A stretch of DNA of 64,000 nucleotides from Skeletonema tropicum (Eukaryota; Bacillariophyta; Thalassiosirophyceae; Thalassiosirales; Thalassiosiraceae), in NCBI GenBank assembly GCA_037178625.1, contig CM074138.1, positions 2,542,001 through 2,606,000 on the forward strand, read 5' to 3'. Within the stretch, counting starts at the first letter, position 1, and the number at the start of each line of letters is the position of its first letter. The translations under genes were made by a program, and so were the position numbers. The notes under the pieces were generated by a model. It was not told the origin of the DNA. It was given only the letters and a program-made list of their open reading frames with translations, and ran no database searches. Positions 1 to 9,236 of the stretch are shown here, piece after piece.

Positions 1-457
1 TGATGTTGGGTCGACGGCAGCGCTCGTCTTTGTCGGCAATGGTATGATGCATCGGTGGATCGGAGATCATCCGATGATGTGCTGTTGCCATCATCAAATG
101 CACAATGACTGAATGCCCCTAATTTTCTCGAAATGGCGGATTCATAGTCCAATAGCATGATAGAAGGCAAATGCGTCGGGTCGAGAAATAAAATGGGCAT
201 AGCCATTGACATAATTTTTACTAGCACAGCGTCATGGTGAAGATGTCATCGAAGTGTTTTGAGGAGGTTTGAGTGCAGAATTTTGATAACACGCACGGTG
301 GTGTGGATGGAAAGGGCGCCCCCCCCTAAACGGTTGCATAAGTACGGAAATTTATCTAGATGAAAAAGAGGGCACCTCTTTTTCAATTTTGTGGTTCAGC
401 CCATTCTTTTATGTGCCCTGGTAGGAATTGAGTTGTACCTGTAGGAATTAAAAACCT
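1..457. other. No gene seen at left edge
   Basis: I see no convincing coding region, RNA gene or repeat here. Short open frames lack recognisable motifs. Confidence 0.5.
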
Positions 458-560
458 TGATGAAACGGGACGGACCCCCCTCCCGCCAATTTTTTTATTA
501 GTGAAACGCTCTAGCTTTGGGTCTGAGCGGCCAAAATTAAGTTTCAGGGAAGTGGTTTAT
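458..560 (+). repeat. Outer inverted repeat, left arm
   Basis: This stretch (ACGGGACGGACC..., CCCGCCAATTTTT..., CCAAAATTAAG) is the imperfect reverse complement of 7566-7672. The arms differ by scattered substitutions and small indels. Together they bracket the reverse transcriptase region and the Harbinger-like element. They could be the ends of an older, larger transposon or two opposed copies of a small repeat family. Confidence 0.7.
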
Positions 561-833
561 ATGCTAGTCCCGAGATACTATCCTTTAGGTGACTATTATG
601 TGAGTATATACCCTGCTGGGTAGGTGATGAAAGCGTATATTTTCGTCGAGATATGCATTCGAAGGTACCCTCTAGCTTCATGCTAGTTGTGATGGCTGAT
701 GGCCGGCCAAATTTGTCTAGCAAAAACCTAGTGTACTCTCACATGCATTTCTCAGCGGGGATTTGGAATTATCGGCCAACCAGTATGTATAGAACCCCCA
801 TTACGGTTGACAAAAGGATGGTGCTACTGGAAA

Positions 834-926
834 GGGAGCTGATCCTCAGCCATCCACTTGAAGTTGGGAAAGCAGAAACTGTCTTTTACGTCACTGTGAC
901 TTTTACTGATGAAAGGCCTTTCCCTT
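834..926 (+). repeat. 93-bp perfect inverted repeat, left arm
   Basis: These 93 bases are the exact reverse complement of 4527-4619; similarity stops sharply at both ends (GGGAGCT at one side, TTTCCCTT at the other). The arms enclose the truncated reverse transcriptase gene. Perfect identity implies recent origin or gene conversion. Confidence 0.85.
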
Positions 927-2093
927 TTAGAGCTCCTCTCATCTCCTCTCTATCTTGTCCTCCACCAACAGCCCCACGTCACAATACACGGCATCATCTT
1001 TGCACAGCCGGCGGGCTGGAAACGCTTCTGGCTCCTTCGATGACGAAGACAAGCAGCAAACTTTCTTGGTGGTGGATTTGATGAAGTCATTTAGTAATAC
1101 TGAACATGGACTTGGAATGCATTAACAAGCCTTTGAAGGACAGGGAAGAGTGGGATACCCCGTGTCTTTGTCTAGATCTTTCTTACATGAGAATTATCTG
1201 TCAAAAGTCATACAATCAATGCGAGTACCCGAAGGTCAAACTAACTAGAAGAAGTCAACGTAGCCGAAGCGAGAGGATGACCCGATGAAGCGTTGGATTA
1301 GGACTGGTAAAGATGCTGGGAGTGATGACGTCAAATTCCTAAGAAGCCGGACACGAAGCACTGAAGCTCTGCTGTTGTGCGTCCTACTCGACTATCGAAG
1401 TATTGATGTAGTACAGTGTGCCTCATATCCACGATACTGAATTGGTTGTATCATTTCATGAATGAGATAGAAACCGAGCCACAAATGAAAGACTCGTTGA
1501 AGAAGCTCGATGCTTTTTTGGATTCATCCACCACACAAGAAATCAATAAGGATTTGATTGTCCACACACGAACTTTTATACGAGAAAGTTTCAGGCCAAT
1601 GCTACCTCTTCTTATGTCACTTGTAGCTTGCTGTAACCAATCTTTGAATGTCTGTTCATCTGGTGCATCATGTTCCAGCACTGATAATCAGCGGAAGAAG
1701 GTATGATATGCCTGCAGCATATGCGAAGTTGCATTGTGCACAAAGATTCATCCACCTAGTTCGTCCTCGTGTTGGGACGCTTGGCACTCAGAGCTCAGAG
1801 GCACCAGGACATCTTCATGTGAACATACTTAGCGTTCTCTCAAACGCATTGATTTCCGTAAGGGACACAGAAAAGGAGAGTAATCGGAGGAGACATAGTG
1901 CTAGAGTGACTACAGCTTGGAGGGAACGCTCTAGTGTGTGTGTGTAACTTGGCCTTCGGGCATTACACGTCTTTCCCAACGAATGGACTAACAAGTCCGC
2001 GGGCAGTGCTCATGCAACCCCTAGGCGCTTGCTGTTATAGAAATAAAAGACTATACTAAACCCCACACGTGAAGATCCAGCTAGCCAACCCCT
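927..2093. other. Non-coding stretch, possible 3' region of the reverse transcriptase element
   Basis: No supported gene. Because the reverse transcriptase gene is on the minus strand, the part next to 2093 would be its 3' untranslated region. I see no clear poly(A) tail or simple 3' repeat marking the end of a LINE. Confidence 0.4.
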
Positions 2094-3929
2094 TTATGCA
2101 CTATCCTCGACAGACAACAGAGATTCCACCTCAGACGCGGCTCCAGATACAATAGAAGAGGCATCCTCTTCCCTCTCCGGGTCCGCCTCATATGGCTGCT
2201 CCCACCACCATCGGTGTTTGCTGGTACCACGTTGTCTCTCACCATCCCTACAAAGATCCAGAATCGGGCGGTCCCTGATGTATGCCCCAATAGTCTTTCT
2301 CCGCTTTTCGATGTACTCCGTCAAAGTATACAGCCCAACCTCCTCAAATAACTCCTTCTTATCCGGATACCTCCACTCTCCAGTCCGTTCGTTCTTCTTA
2401 GGTCGATTCCTGCGTGCCATGCGGCAAGCAGCTCGATAATAGAAGCCTTCCAGACACCGCAACGCCGAATCCGTCAATACCCAAGTCTCACTCCCATACA
2501 AAAGCACTGCCTGCACGACTGCCTTAAAAAACATACCGCAAACCCTGGGTTTCATGTTCTCGCTACGCAGGAGACGAGATATCATTTTCCACGCCTTTCG
2601 GGCCTTGGTCAGATTACTCCGGATCGCCTGCGTGTCAGTGTCATCCATCGACATGAGCCGACCAAGATACTTAAACACCTCCACCCGTTCGAGGTCCTCT
2701 CCATACGCCGTGAAGCCAACTTCAAGAGCCCGCTGGTTTGCAATAGCCGCATTAGTTTGCACTATCCTCTCCCTCCCCGTCCGACAGAACTCTGACCTCT
2801 CGTGTCTGGCAGCCCTCCGTGGGTCAGTCTGCATATTGCAGAGATGACACTTCGGGAAGACTCCAGATCCCTCGACGTCCACATAGTCCCGCGGGTGACG
2901 ATCACGGAAGTGCCGACGAAGAGCCCACGCAGTGTTGAAACAATCAGTGGCTTCCTGGCACGCTGGCACAGGGCAGAAAAAACTCCCGCCAAAGCTGGCA
3001 TGCGCAGTATATGTCTCCGGCTCTCCATCATTCAATAGAAAGTCCCGATTCAACACCCTTGATCGAAACACACCGTGTTGCGTCTCCAAATGCGAGTTCA
3101 GTGAGGCTGCAGATAGTTCCATACCACATTTATCGCACTCCACCCGCCGCCGCTTCCACTCCTCTCTAGTCCTGAAACCATGCCGCGTGTTGTAGTACAC
3201 CTCATCGGATTGCCGAACCCTAATCCTCGCATCCACACACGTCATAACTTTCGTTTTTGACACGTTGGTCTTGAGGCCAACCCGATCAAATAAATCAGTA
3301 AGAACATCCACAGATCGTTGCAAAAGCTCTGCATCGGTTGATGCAATGTATCCATCATCCGCGTAGAACAATGCAGTGAAAAGCCTGACAATCCCATCTA
3401 TCTCTACCTCCGGCAGCGAATATTCCTCTCCCAGCACCTGACGTAGCCATTCCCGGACGATCGCATCTACCATGACGTTGAAGATCTTTGGGGACAGGGG
3501 GCCGCCCTGGGTGACCCCACGGCCAGCCTTAAAGATCCGGCCATATCGACCCTGCGCTCGGCAGACCATCGAGGCCTCATCCCAAAAATTGCAAATCAGC
3601 CTCATAGCCTTGTCCCCTGCCCCATATCCCTTCAAGATTTGAATGCACCGGTCCCTATCCATAGCATCATACGCCTTCTTCAGATCAATAAAGACACCGA
3701 ACAAGGGAGTCTGCCGCAGATATGTGAGCTGCTGCAAAAGCTTGGCCTCGAGGACCGCTGTGCCGCAGCCCCTCTTCCGCACGAAGCCATGCAAGCAGTC
3801 ATGAAACTGGATCTCATTCAACCTATCGTCAATAAGACATTCAATTACCTTCCACATTGGGTCAAGTAGTCCAATGCCCCGATATCCCCCGGAACCCTTG
3901 GGGATTAAAACGACCACAACCCAAAGCAT
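2094..3929 (-). CDS. Non-LTR retrotransposon reverse transcriptase with inserted zinc fingers, 5'-truncated
   Basis: Reverse transcriptase of a LINE-type element, which copies element RNA into DNA. Visible RT motifs are FIDLKKAYD (residues about 80-88), GVTQGGPLSPKIF (138-150) and FYADD (188-192, the catalytic aspartates). Between palm and thumb lies an unusual module of three fingers: CDKC...H...H (265-285), CPVPAC...H...H (319-345) and CHLC...H...C (361-382). A thumb-like region, with VFKYLG and LLYGSETW, follows at 413-486. The frame stays open upstream of the listed Met (an IWDTGQIPTQ-like stretch continues it), but no endonuclease domain is present nearby, so the copy looks 5'-truncated, as is usual for LINEs. 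The C-terminus is Glu/Ser-rich. The clade is uncertain. Confidence 0.85.
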   Translation of the reverse strand: MLWVVVVLIPKGSGGYRGIGLLDPMWKVIECLIDDRLNEIQFHDCLHGFVRKRGCGTAVLEAKLLQQLTYLRQTPLFGVFIDLKKAYDAMDRDRCIQILKGYGAGDKAMRLICNFWDEASMVCRAQGRYGRIFKAGRGVTQGGPLSPKIFNVMVDAIVREWLRQVLGEEYSLPEVEIDGIVRLFTALFYADDGYIASTDAELLQRSVDVLTDLFDRVGLKTNVSKTKVMTCVDARIRVRQSDEVYYNTRHGFRTREEWKRRRVECDKCGMELSAASLNSHLETQHGVFRSRVLNRDFLLNDGEPETYTAHASFGGSFFCPVPACQEATDCFNTAWALRRHFRDRHPRDYVDVEGSGVFPKCHLCNMQTDPRRAARHERSEFCRTGRERIVQTNAAIANQRALEVGFTAYGEDLERVEVFKYLGRLMSMDDTDTQAIRSNLTKARKAWKMISRLLRSENMKPRVCGMFFKAVVQAVLLYGSETWVLTDSALRCLEGFYYRAACRMARRNRPKKNERTGEWRYPDKKELFEEVGLYTLTEYIEKRRKTIGAYIRDRPILDLCRDGERQRGTSKHRWWWEQPYEADPEREEDASSIVSGAASEVESLLSVEDSA

Positions 3930-3999
3930 TTGAGTGGGGATCTGTCCAGTGTCCCAGATACGCTCTAGTGTGGAGATTTCAGAGAAAGAGATGGAGCAG

Positions 4000-4526
4000 G
4001 AGATGGAAGATGGAGAAGATAGTAATCATGATGGAAGATGGAGAAGACCCCCACTTGAGTATTATGATAGAAAGTGCGGTGTTTGGGGTATGATAGTGCT
4101 TTTTCATGATGTGTTGTTGTGGGTGGTGTGCTGCTGTTTTGTGGTTCTGGGTTGTCGCAGAAGAGGTGAGGGCAGTGGTGTTGGTGGCGACAGAGTAGGA
4201 TTTGATTTTGAGTCTAGTAGGCAAGATGATCAGGGAGCTGTGGGGTGAACATTTGTCGTGCAGCGTCCCTGGCTCTCTCGCACACAGTGACATCTGTCGG
4301 AACTCTTGCCATCACAAAGCCTTGCCCAGCTCAACTGCATGCCAACAGCATTGGATGGTGGCAGTAGTGCCTACGCTGTGGACAAGATTCAACGATTCAT
4401 AGACACACAAGATCCAGCCGATTGCTGACGGTTGAATTTTCAACGGAAAAACATTGGGCTGGGGTATACTTGAAAGAAAGAGAGAAAGAGAAGACAGAGC
4501 GGCATTCACATTCTTCAGATTTCTAG
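4000..4526. other. Low-complexity and non-coding stretch upstream of the truncated RT
   Basis: Contains a purine-rich segment in which a GATGGAAGATGGAGAAGA-like unit occurs twice about 28 bp apart (about 4003-4050). No supported gene. Confidence 0.45.
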
Positions 4527-4619
4527 AAGGGAAAGGCCTTTCATCAGTAAAAGTCACAGTGACGTAAAAGACAGTTTCTGCTTTCCCAACTTCAAGTGGA
4601 TGGCTGAGGATCAGCTCCC
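4527..4619 (-). repeat. 93-bp perfect inverted repeat, right arm
   Basis: Exact reverse complement of 834-926. It ends exactly where the terminal inverted repeat of the Harbinger-like element starts (4620), so that element inserted next to, or used, the edge of this repeat. Confidence 0.85.
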
Positions 4620-4714
4620 TCCCAACCATTTTTTTGAAAACGGTACCTCGGTACCGTTTTTGAGTTGGGCCCAGTACCCGTAGGGCTTGAAAACGGTACC
4701 TCGGTACCGTTTTT
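4620..4714 (+). repeat. Left TIR with two palindromes
   Basis: Palindromes at 4637-4660 and 4690-4713, both with central T on this strand. The spacer (TGAGTTGGGCC...) differs from the spacer in the right TIR, so the palindromes rather than the spacer are conserved. Confidence 0.8.
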
Positions 4715-5081
4715 GATTAATCAGTTGTTAGCGAACAAAGCTAGGCAGCTCCTAAGGCTGCTCGCAGTCGTCTGGTATCAAAACTTGGTTGGGTACCGCG
4801 TAAATTAGGCGCTGGGTGCCGGATAACCTGCTTTGCTTCAACTGTGCCTTTTGCATCACATGTTCTGCAGTCGTTAGGGCTTCGCTTCCGAGGTCCCCGG
4901 CCGGCGCAGCCTCCTACGATACTCAATCCGTCTCTCTCAAAAACACTCACAAAACTCACAGAGATTACAAATTATTACATTGAAGGCTCGTATTATTATC
5001 AATCCATGAACATATACGGCCTGATTATTGACGTTCTGACGGCACTTGCATCAAGTATCGAGCAGGTGCAAATGCTGACTG

Positions 5082-5552
5082 ATGAGAATCACATCAGAAA
5101 CATTATTAGTGATGAGGTCAATCACACCAACAAACGCCGTCGACGCCGCAAAACGAAGTGATGATAGCAGAGACGATGACGACCAGCCACGCAAGCGCAG
5201 ATACATAAAATATGATAGGGTAAGGGCGTACAATTGCGTCATGGTATATTACTTTAACCCACAGCCTACTTTTGACGACTATCAATTTGAACGCTTCTTT
5301 CCAATAACGCCATCACTTGCCGAATATATTCTCCGACGGTTGGCAAGCAACGATGAATTTTGGACACTCCGATACGATTGCACAAAGAGAATGTTTAATG
5401 CACCAGAGGTAAAGCTTCTGGCTGTGCTAAAAATGGTAGTGTCAGTGGCTGATAATGTTTTGAAGGATCCACTTCTATCACTTCTGTTGTTCGTTGCCGA
5501 CGTGAGCAAATTGATAGTATTGGATCTTGTCGCCTGCTCTGATTTCAACTGA
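5082..5552 (+). CDS. Harbinger-like transposase, N-terminal fragment
   Basis: The 156-residue frame has a basic N-terminus (RKRRYIKYDR), then FDDYQFERFFPITPSLAEYI, FWTLRYDCTKR and EVKLLAVLKMV. This is the usual N-terminal pattern of PIF/Harbinger transposases (an F..FR-type motif, then a helical 'LL..L..LA' stretch). The match stops after about residue 115. The rest is unrelated and runs into sequence antisense to the partner gene, so the catalytic DDE region has been deleted. The true start could be further upstream. Presumably inactive; it could be mobilised by a full-length relative elsewhere. Confidence 0.55.
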   Translation: MRITSETLLVMRSITPTNAVDAAKRSDDSRDDDDQPRKRRYIKYDRVRAYNCVMVYYFNPQPTFDDYQFERFFPITPSLAEYILRRLASNDEFWTLRYDCTKRMFNAPEVKLLAVLKMVVSVADNVLKDPLLSLLLFVADVSKLIVLDLVACSDFN

Positions 5553-6200
5553 TGGCTTCTCGGAGTCTAAAGATGATAAAGAATCCTCATCACTCCTGTT
5601 ATTAGCGCATGTTCCTTTAGGAGCAGCAGACGCAACTGCTGCTTGGGCATCTTCTGCATCAATTGAATGTATGTCTTGTGGCTCCCTATCATCGTCTTCT
5701 TCTCCATCATCTTGCATTTCATCTTCATTTTTGGGAGAACCAGCTGCGAGTCCTTCGCAATGCTCTTGTGCGAGATCTTGATGGTCGATGCGATCATCTT
5801 CTCCAACGTCTGATGCTTCATCTTCATCAGTCATCGTTGTCGTCGCTGCGAGTCCTTCGCGATGCTCTTGTGCGAGATCTTGATGGTCGACGCGATCATC
5901 TTCTCGAACGTCTGATGTTTCATCTTTATCAGTCATCATCGTCGTCTTCGCTTCAGCCGCCACGTTGATGAACTTCAGCTTTTTTTTACACAGCAGCTGA
6001 TTTGCCATTGAATTCGCGTACGCTTGCCGGACATCCGGTGACGCGTATTTCAACACATCAATCTTAGTCGCTTCCTCTTGTGACTCCCATGCCTTCCTGA
6101 GTTCTGTAAGAATTTTCTCTTGCAGCTCATTGCTCTTCTGTACTTCAGCACTCATGTTTTTGACAACAGTAGTGACCGCCCGCTTCAAATTCCTTTCCAT
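5478..6200 (-). CDS. Myb/NAM-associated-like partner protein of the Harbinger element, C-terminal part
   Basis: The 240-residue frame starts with a coiled-coil, Lys-rich segment (MERNLKRAVTTVVKNMS, then ILTELRKAWESQEE) like the C-terminal domain of SANT/NAM-associated transposon proteins. Upstream on the same strand (about 6835-6370), split over two frames, are GKKFTAAECCMLAQAYLNRS and FWEGVHHSYCLLV, the hallmark of the N-terminal Myb/SANT-like domain. The full gene therefore began near 6835 and has been broken by a frameshift and stops. An acidic tail holds two tandem copies of a roughly 31-residue unit (EDDR-DHQDLAQEH-EGLAA), at about 5850-5940 and 5755-5850. Family role: DNA binding and nuclear import of the transposase. 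Confidence 0.5.
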   Translation of the reverse strand: MERNLKRAVTTVVKNMSAEVQKSNELQEKILTELRKAWESQEEATKIDVLKYASPDVRQAYANSMANQLLCKKKLKFINVAAEAKTTMMTDKDETSDVREDDRVDHQDLAQEHREGLAATTTMTDEDEASDVGEDDRIDHQDLAQEHCEGLAAGSPKNEDEMQDDGEEDDDREPQDIHSIDAEDAQAAVASAAPKGTCANNRSDEDSLSSLDSEKPSVEIRAGDKIQYYQFAHVGNEQQK

Positions 6201-7000
6201 CGGCGCTTCTTGCTTGCTCCTGCTGCGGTTGTTGTTGTTACAGCAGACGAGCTATTTGAGTCCTTGCCATTACCTACTGTTTCAGAATTCTCCTCCCTCC
6301 ACTTCGGCTGTTCACAGAGATATCTGTACGCGGCAAAATACGCGTCGCTGAAGCTATTGTTCTTATTTTGACTACGAAAAGTACTCTCATCCTTGTGTAA
6401 TACAACTCATCATCGCGATCACCGGACCCTCTGGGGTTCTGTCGAGAGATGGCTGCAACCGTGTTACAGTGACGATTGATGCGCTTCCAAGCACTTTGTA
6501 GCTGCGACTCTTTCTCAAGAGGAAATTGTTTGTTAGGGTTGGTTCTATTTGCCTGGGTGACTAGGAGACAATAGCTATGGTGGACGCCTTCCCAGAATGT
6601 CTTCCCCCTGTTTGGTTGGTCCCAACTGCCGCATTAGTCGATCTGTTGAGATAAGCCTGTGCCAACATGCAACACTCTGCTGCTGTGAATTTCTTACCCC
6701 TACTTTGTGCCGTTGCTGTTGTACTGAGTGTTGGAAATCAGAGTGAACAGGATAAGTGGGCCGGCACGAAAGGTAAGAAGCAGCCCACATATGCTGACGT
6801 CGTCTCTCGCAGCTGATGCAATCATCTACCTCCACGTATCAGCCAAGAAGGGCTGATCATGACAAGAGCCAAGATCGATGAGCTCACAATCGATAAAATA
6901 CATATTACCAAACTTATTGTTGGGCACCTGGGAACCAGAAATCTCTGAGAGATGTGTTTCCGTTCGATTTAGAGGGGGAGGGCGATCAGTAGGCTGCTGC
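6201..7000 (-). pseudogene. Degenerate N-terminal SANT/Myb-like region of the Harbinger partner gene
   Basis: Minus-strand fragments TAAECCMLAQAYL (about 6690-6650) and FWEGVHHSYCL (about 6600-6565) belong to one Myb/SANT-like domain but lie in different frames. The second continues as KRINRHCNTVAAISRQNP, then meets a stop near 6285. This is evidence of decay. Confidence 0.45.
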
Positions 7001-7463
7001 TGTTGCTGCCGTCCCGTGACTAGGGATACCATTTTTTGTTCACTTCTGTTGTTCTGCTGCTTCTTAACTATTATTTCTTATCAACTTTTACTGTTGTCGC
7101 TGTCTCTGTGATTAGTTTATTGTTTATGTTGTGTGGATTGGCACCAGATCGGCTAGAAATCGGCGGAGGAGCGGGGTTCGCTTCATTTAGACCTCGATTA
7201 GACCCTGGTCTCAAAATTGCCTTTTTTGAGCCCCTGCTCCTGAATTTGCGACCAGGGATTAAATCTCAACTTCAACTTCCCTACAGGTTTTTGTCACACC
7301 GCTTGCCTAATATGCGAACTCTGGATTAGAACCCAACGACTGCAAGCAGCCTAACGGCGTTTTTTCAAAAAACTTGTAGCCCTTGTATGCAATAATAAGA
7401 TCTATAGGCCACATGACGGCTCATGCTTTATTCACACAAATATCACGAGGCCTACTACCTTTT

Positions 7464-7568
7464 TTGAAAACGGTACCGAGGTACCGTTTTCACCCTCACG
7501 TATGTAGAAACATACCAGAGCTCTACACAAAACGGTACCGAGGTACCGTTTTCAAAAAATGGTTGGGA
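7464..7568 (-). repeat. Right TIR with two palindromes
   Basis: Inverted relative to the left TIR. Palindromes at 7467-7490 and 7529-7552, both with the opposite central base (G on this strand), as expected for an inverted copy. Confidence 0.8.
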
Positions 7569-7672
7569 TATGAAACAACCCCCCAAAACTTAATTTTGGC
7601 CATCATGGCCCAAAGTTAGAGCATTTCACTAATAAAAAATTGGCGGGAAGAGGGCCCGTCCCGTTTCGTCGA
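7566..7672 (-). repeat. Outer inverted repeat, right arm
   Basis: Imperfect reverse complement of 458-560, starting right after the Harbinger-like TIR. Scattered substitutions show it is older than the 93-bp inner pair. Confidence 0.7.
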
Positions 7673-9236
7673 TTTTTTTTGACGTGGATTTTGTACCAGA
7701 GTTCTACGTACGGGGCGGGTGAGCGTCTGGAACCCCGCTTAGAAAATTGGACTCGAGTTAGCTAGAGGAGGTGTTGTGACGCCATGAGGTTGATTTATGC
7801 AGTCGAGTGTGGTCACAAATCGCTTGACACACCGCCACTCACGCTTTTGACACATCAGCCGAACGGAACGAGCACTGTTGTGGTCATCGAAGTGTCAACC
7901 GTCACCATCGACACTAATGGCCGCGGTCATCGACTTACAGTGTGGTCATAAAAAGACGACCCAGTGACAACATTCTTGGAGTGAGTTGTTATGATGAATG
8001 CTGAGTGTAACGAAGCATGAATGAGAACAACTACACGACATCTTCCAAAGGATGCGATGAGATGGACATCAAACAACAGAACAAACATCAAAGAGTGCGT
8101 TGTCACCATGAATGCTGAGTGCAACGAAGCATGAATGGAACGACGACACGATGCAATGATTACTTACAAACTAAAAAAGGAAGCAATACAAACAAATTAT
8201 TTTATGAACATGATGCTACAAATTACATATCATCTGGTTGGGAGTGGGTAGGCGGTAGGCCGAGCAGGAAGCTTGCGATCAGAATCGGAATCGTAATCAT
8301 CTCCAACATGAGAAGACTGCTGAGTTGCGACGTAAGGATTTACCGCGTGAGAAGGCTGATGAGTAGCAGAAGCGTAAGGTGGATTAGCCACAAGACGAGA
8401 AGGCATCTTGGCACTGGCTCTGGTATGTGGCGTCTAGAAGCAGCGTAAGGATTGGGCACGTGTGTACAAGGCATCACGGCGACATGCTCTGGTGGCGACC
8501 ACAAGAGCAAACAAGAACAAGAATGAAAGCGCAACAAGAGTAAAATCAAAAGCGCAAGGCATGGTAAACTTTGCCAGAGAAGTGGTTTTTCTATTCAAAC
8601 TTGGTAAACTTAATTCATGTATTGTCAAAGCGTTCGTGGTCGGTGTGTAAATCAATTTTAGACCACACACTCCTTGCTTAATCAACCCCCTCGCTTCACA
8701 AATAAAACCCCAATCGTGCTCGTTGCATGTACTCGTGACAAAACTGGTGAGAGTGTGGTGACCAAACTCGTGGTATGACCACACGCCGCGCAGCGAAGCA
8801 TGCCAGTGTGGTCATTTATCATTTACCACTCGTTTTGTGTCACCACCTTCTCGCCAGTTTTTCGACACACGACAACTCGCACCGTGTGATAGAAATTACA
8901 TTACTCTCCATCTTAGCTTCTACGACGACGAGAAGGCACAAATCACTAACAATAAAGCATCAATGAAGATTTACTTGTTTGTGATAGGCTCATCGTCTCT
9001 TTCGAAATGACAATATCTTCTACACAGCATAGGTTAAAGATAAGAAATGTCTTTCCTACCTCTCCACCACCTCTAATCCAGTCTGCCATTCAAATGCGTG
9101 TGCGTGAAACATCGATTACGTATACTACCCCAATATCATCCTGGCGTGCCATAAACTCTTCTCATCCTTTAGTATTTAATCATAACCCAATCAATGTCCC
9201 AACCCACACCAAACACATCTCTACCCCATACGATAC
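7673..9236. other. Intergenic, with a short direct repeat
   Basis: A roughly 40-bp sequence (ATGAATGCTGAGTG, AACGAAGCATGAATG) occurs at about 7990-8025 and 8108-8145, with AACA/ACACGA context after both. No supported gene. The 3' flank of the JmjC gene is at the right edge. Confidence 0.4.

Larger units (their letters stand above)
4620..7568. mobile_element. PIF/Harbinger-like DNA transposon, non-autonomous
   Basis: The ends at 4620 (TCCCAACCATTTTT) and 7568 are reverse complements. Each roughly 95-105 bp end carries two copies of a 24-bp near-palindrome (AAAACGGTACC and its complement around one central base) at 4637-4660 and 4690-4713, and at 7467-7490 and 7529-7552, with unrelated spacers between them. 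Inside are the N-terminal part of a Harbinger-type transposase (plus strand) and, converging on it, a Myb/SANT-NAM-like partner gene (minus strand), the two-gene set of this superfamily. The DDE catalytic domain is absent. I could not find the expected 3-bp TWA target duplication. Confidence 0.7.

Noticed and set aside
8119..8448. 109-residue frame in the 7.7-9.2 kb gap
   Set aside because: No motif, no paralogue, basic random-like composition.
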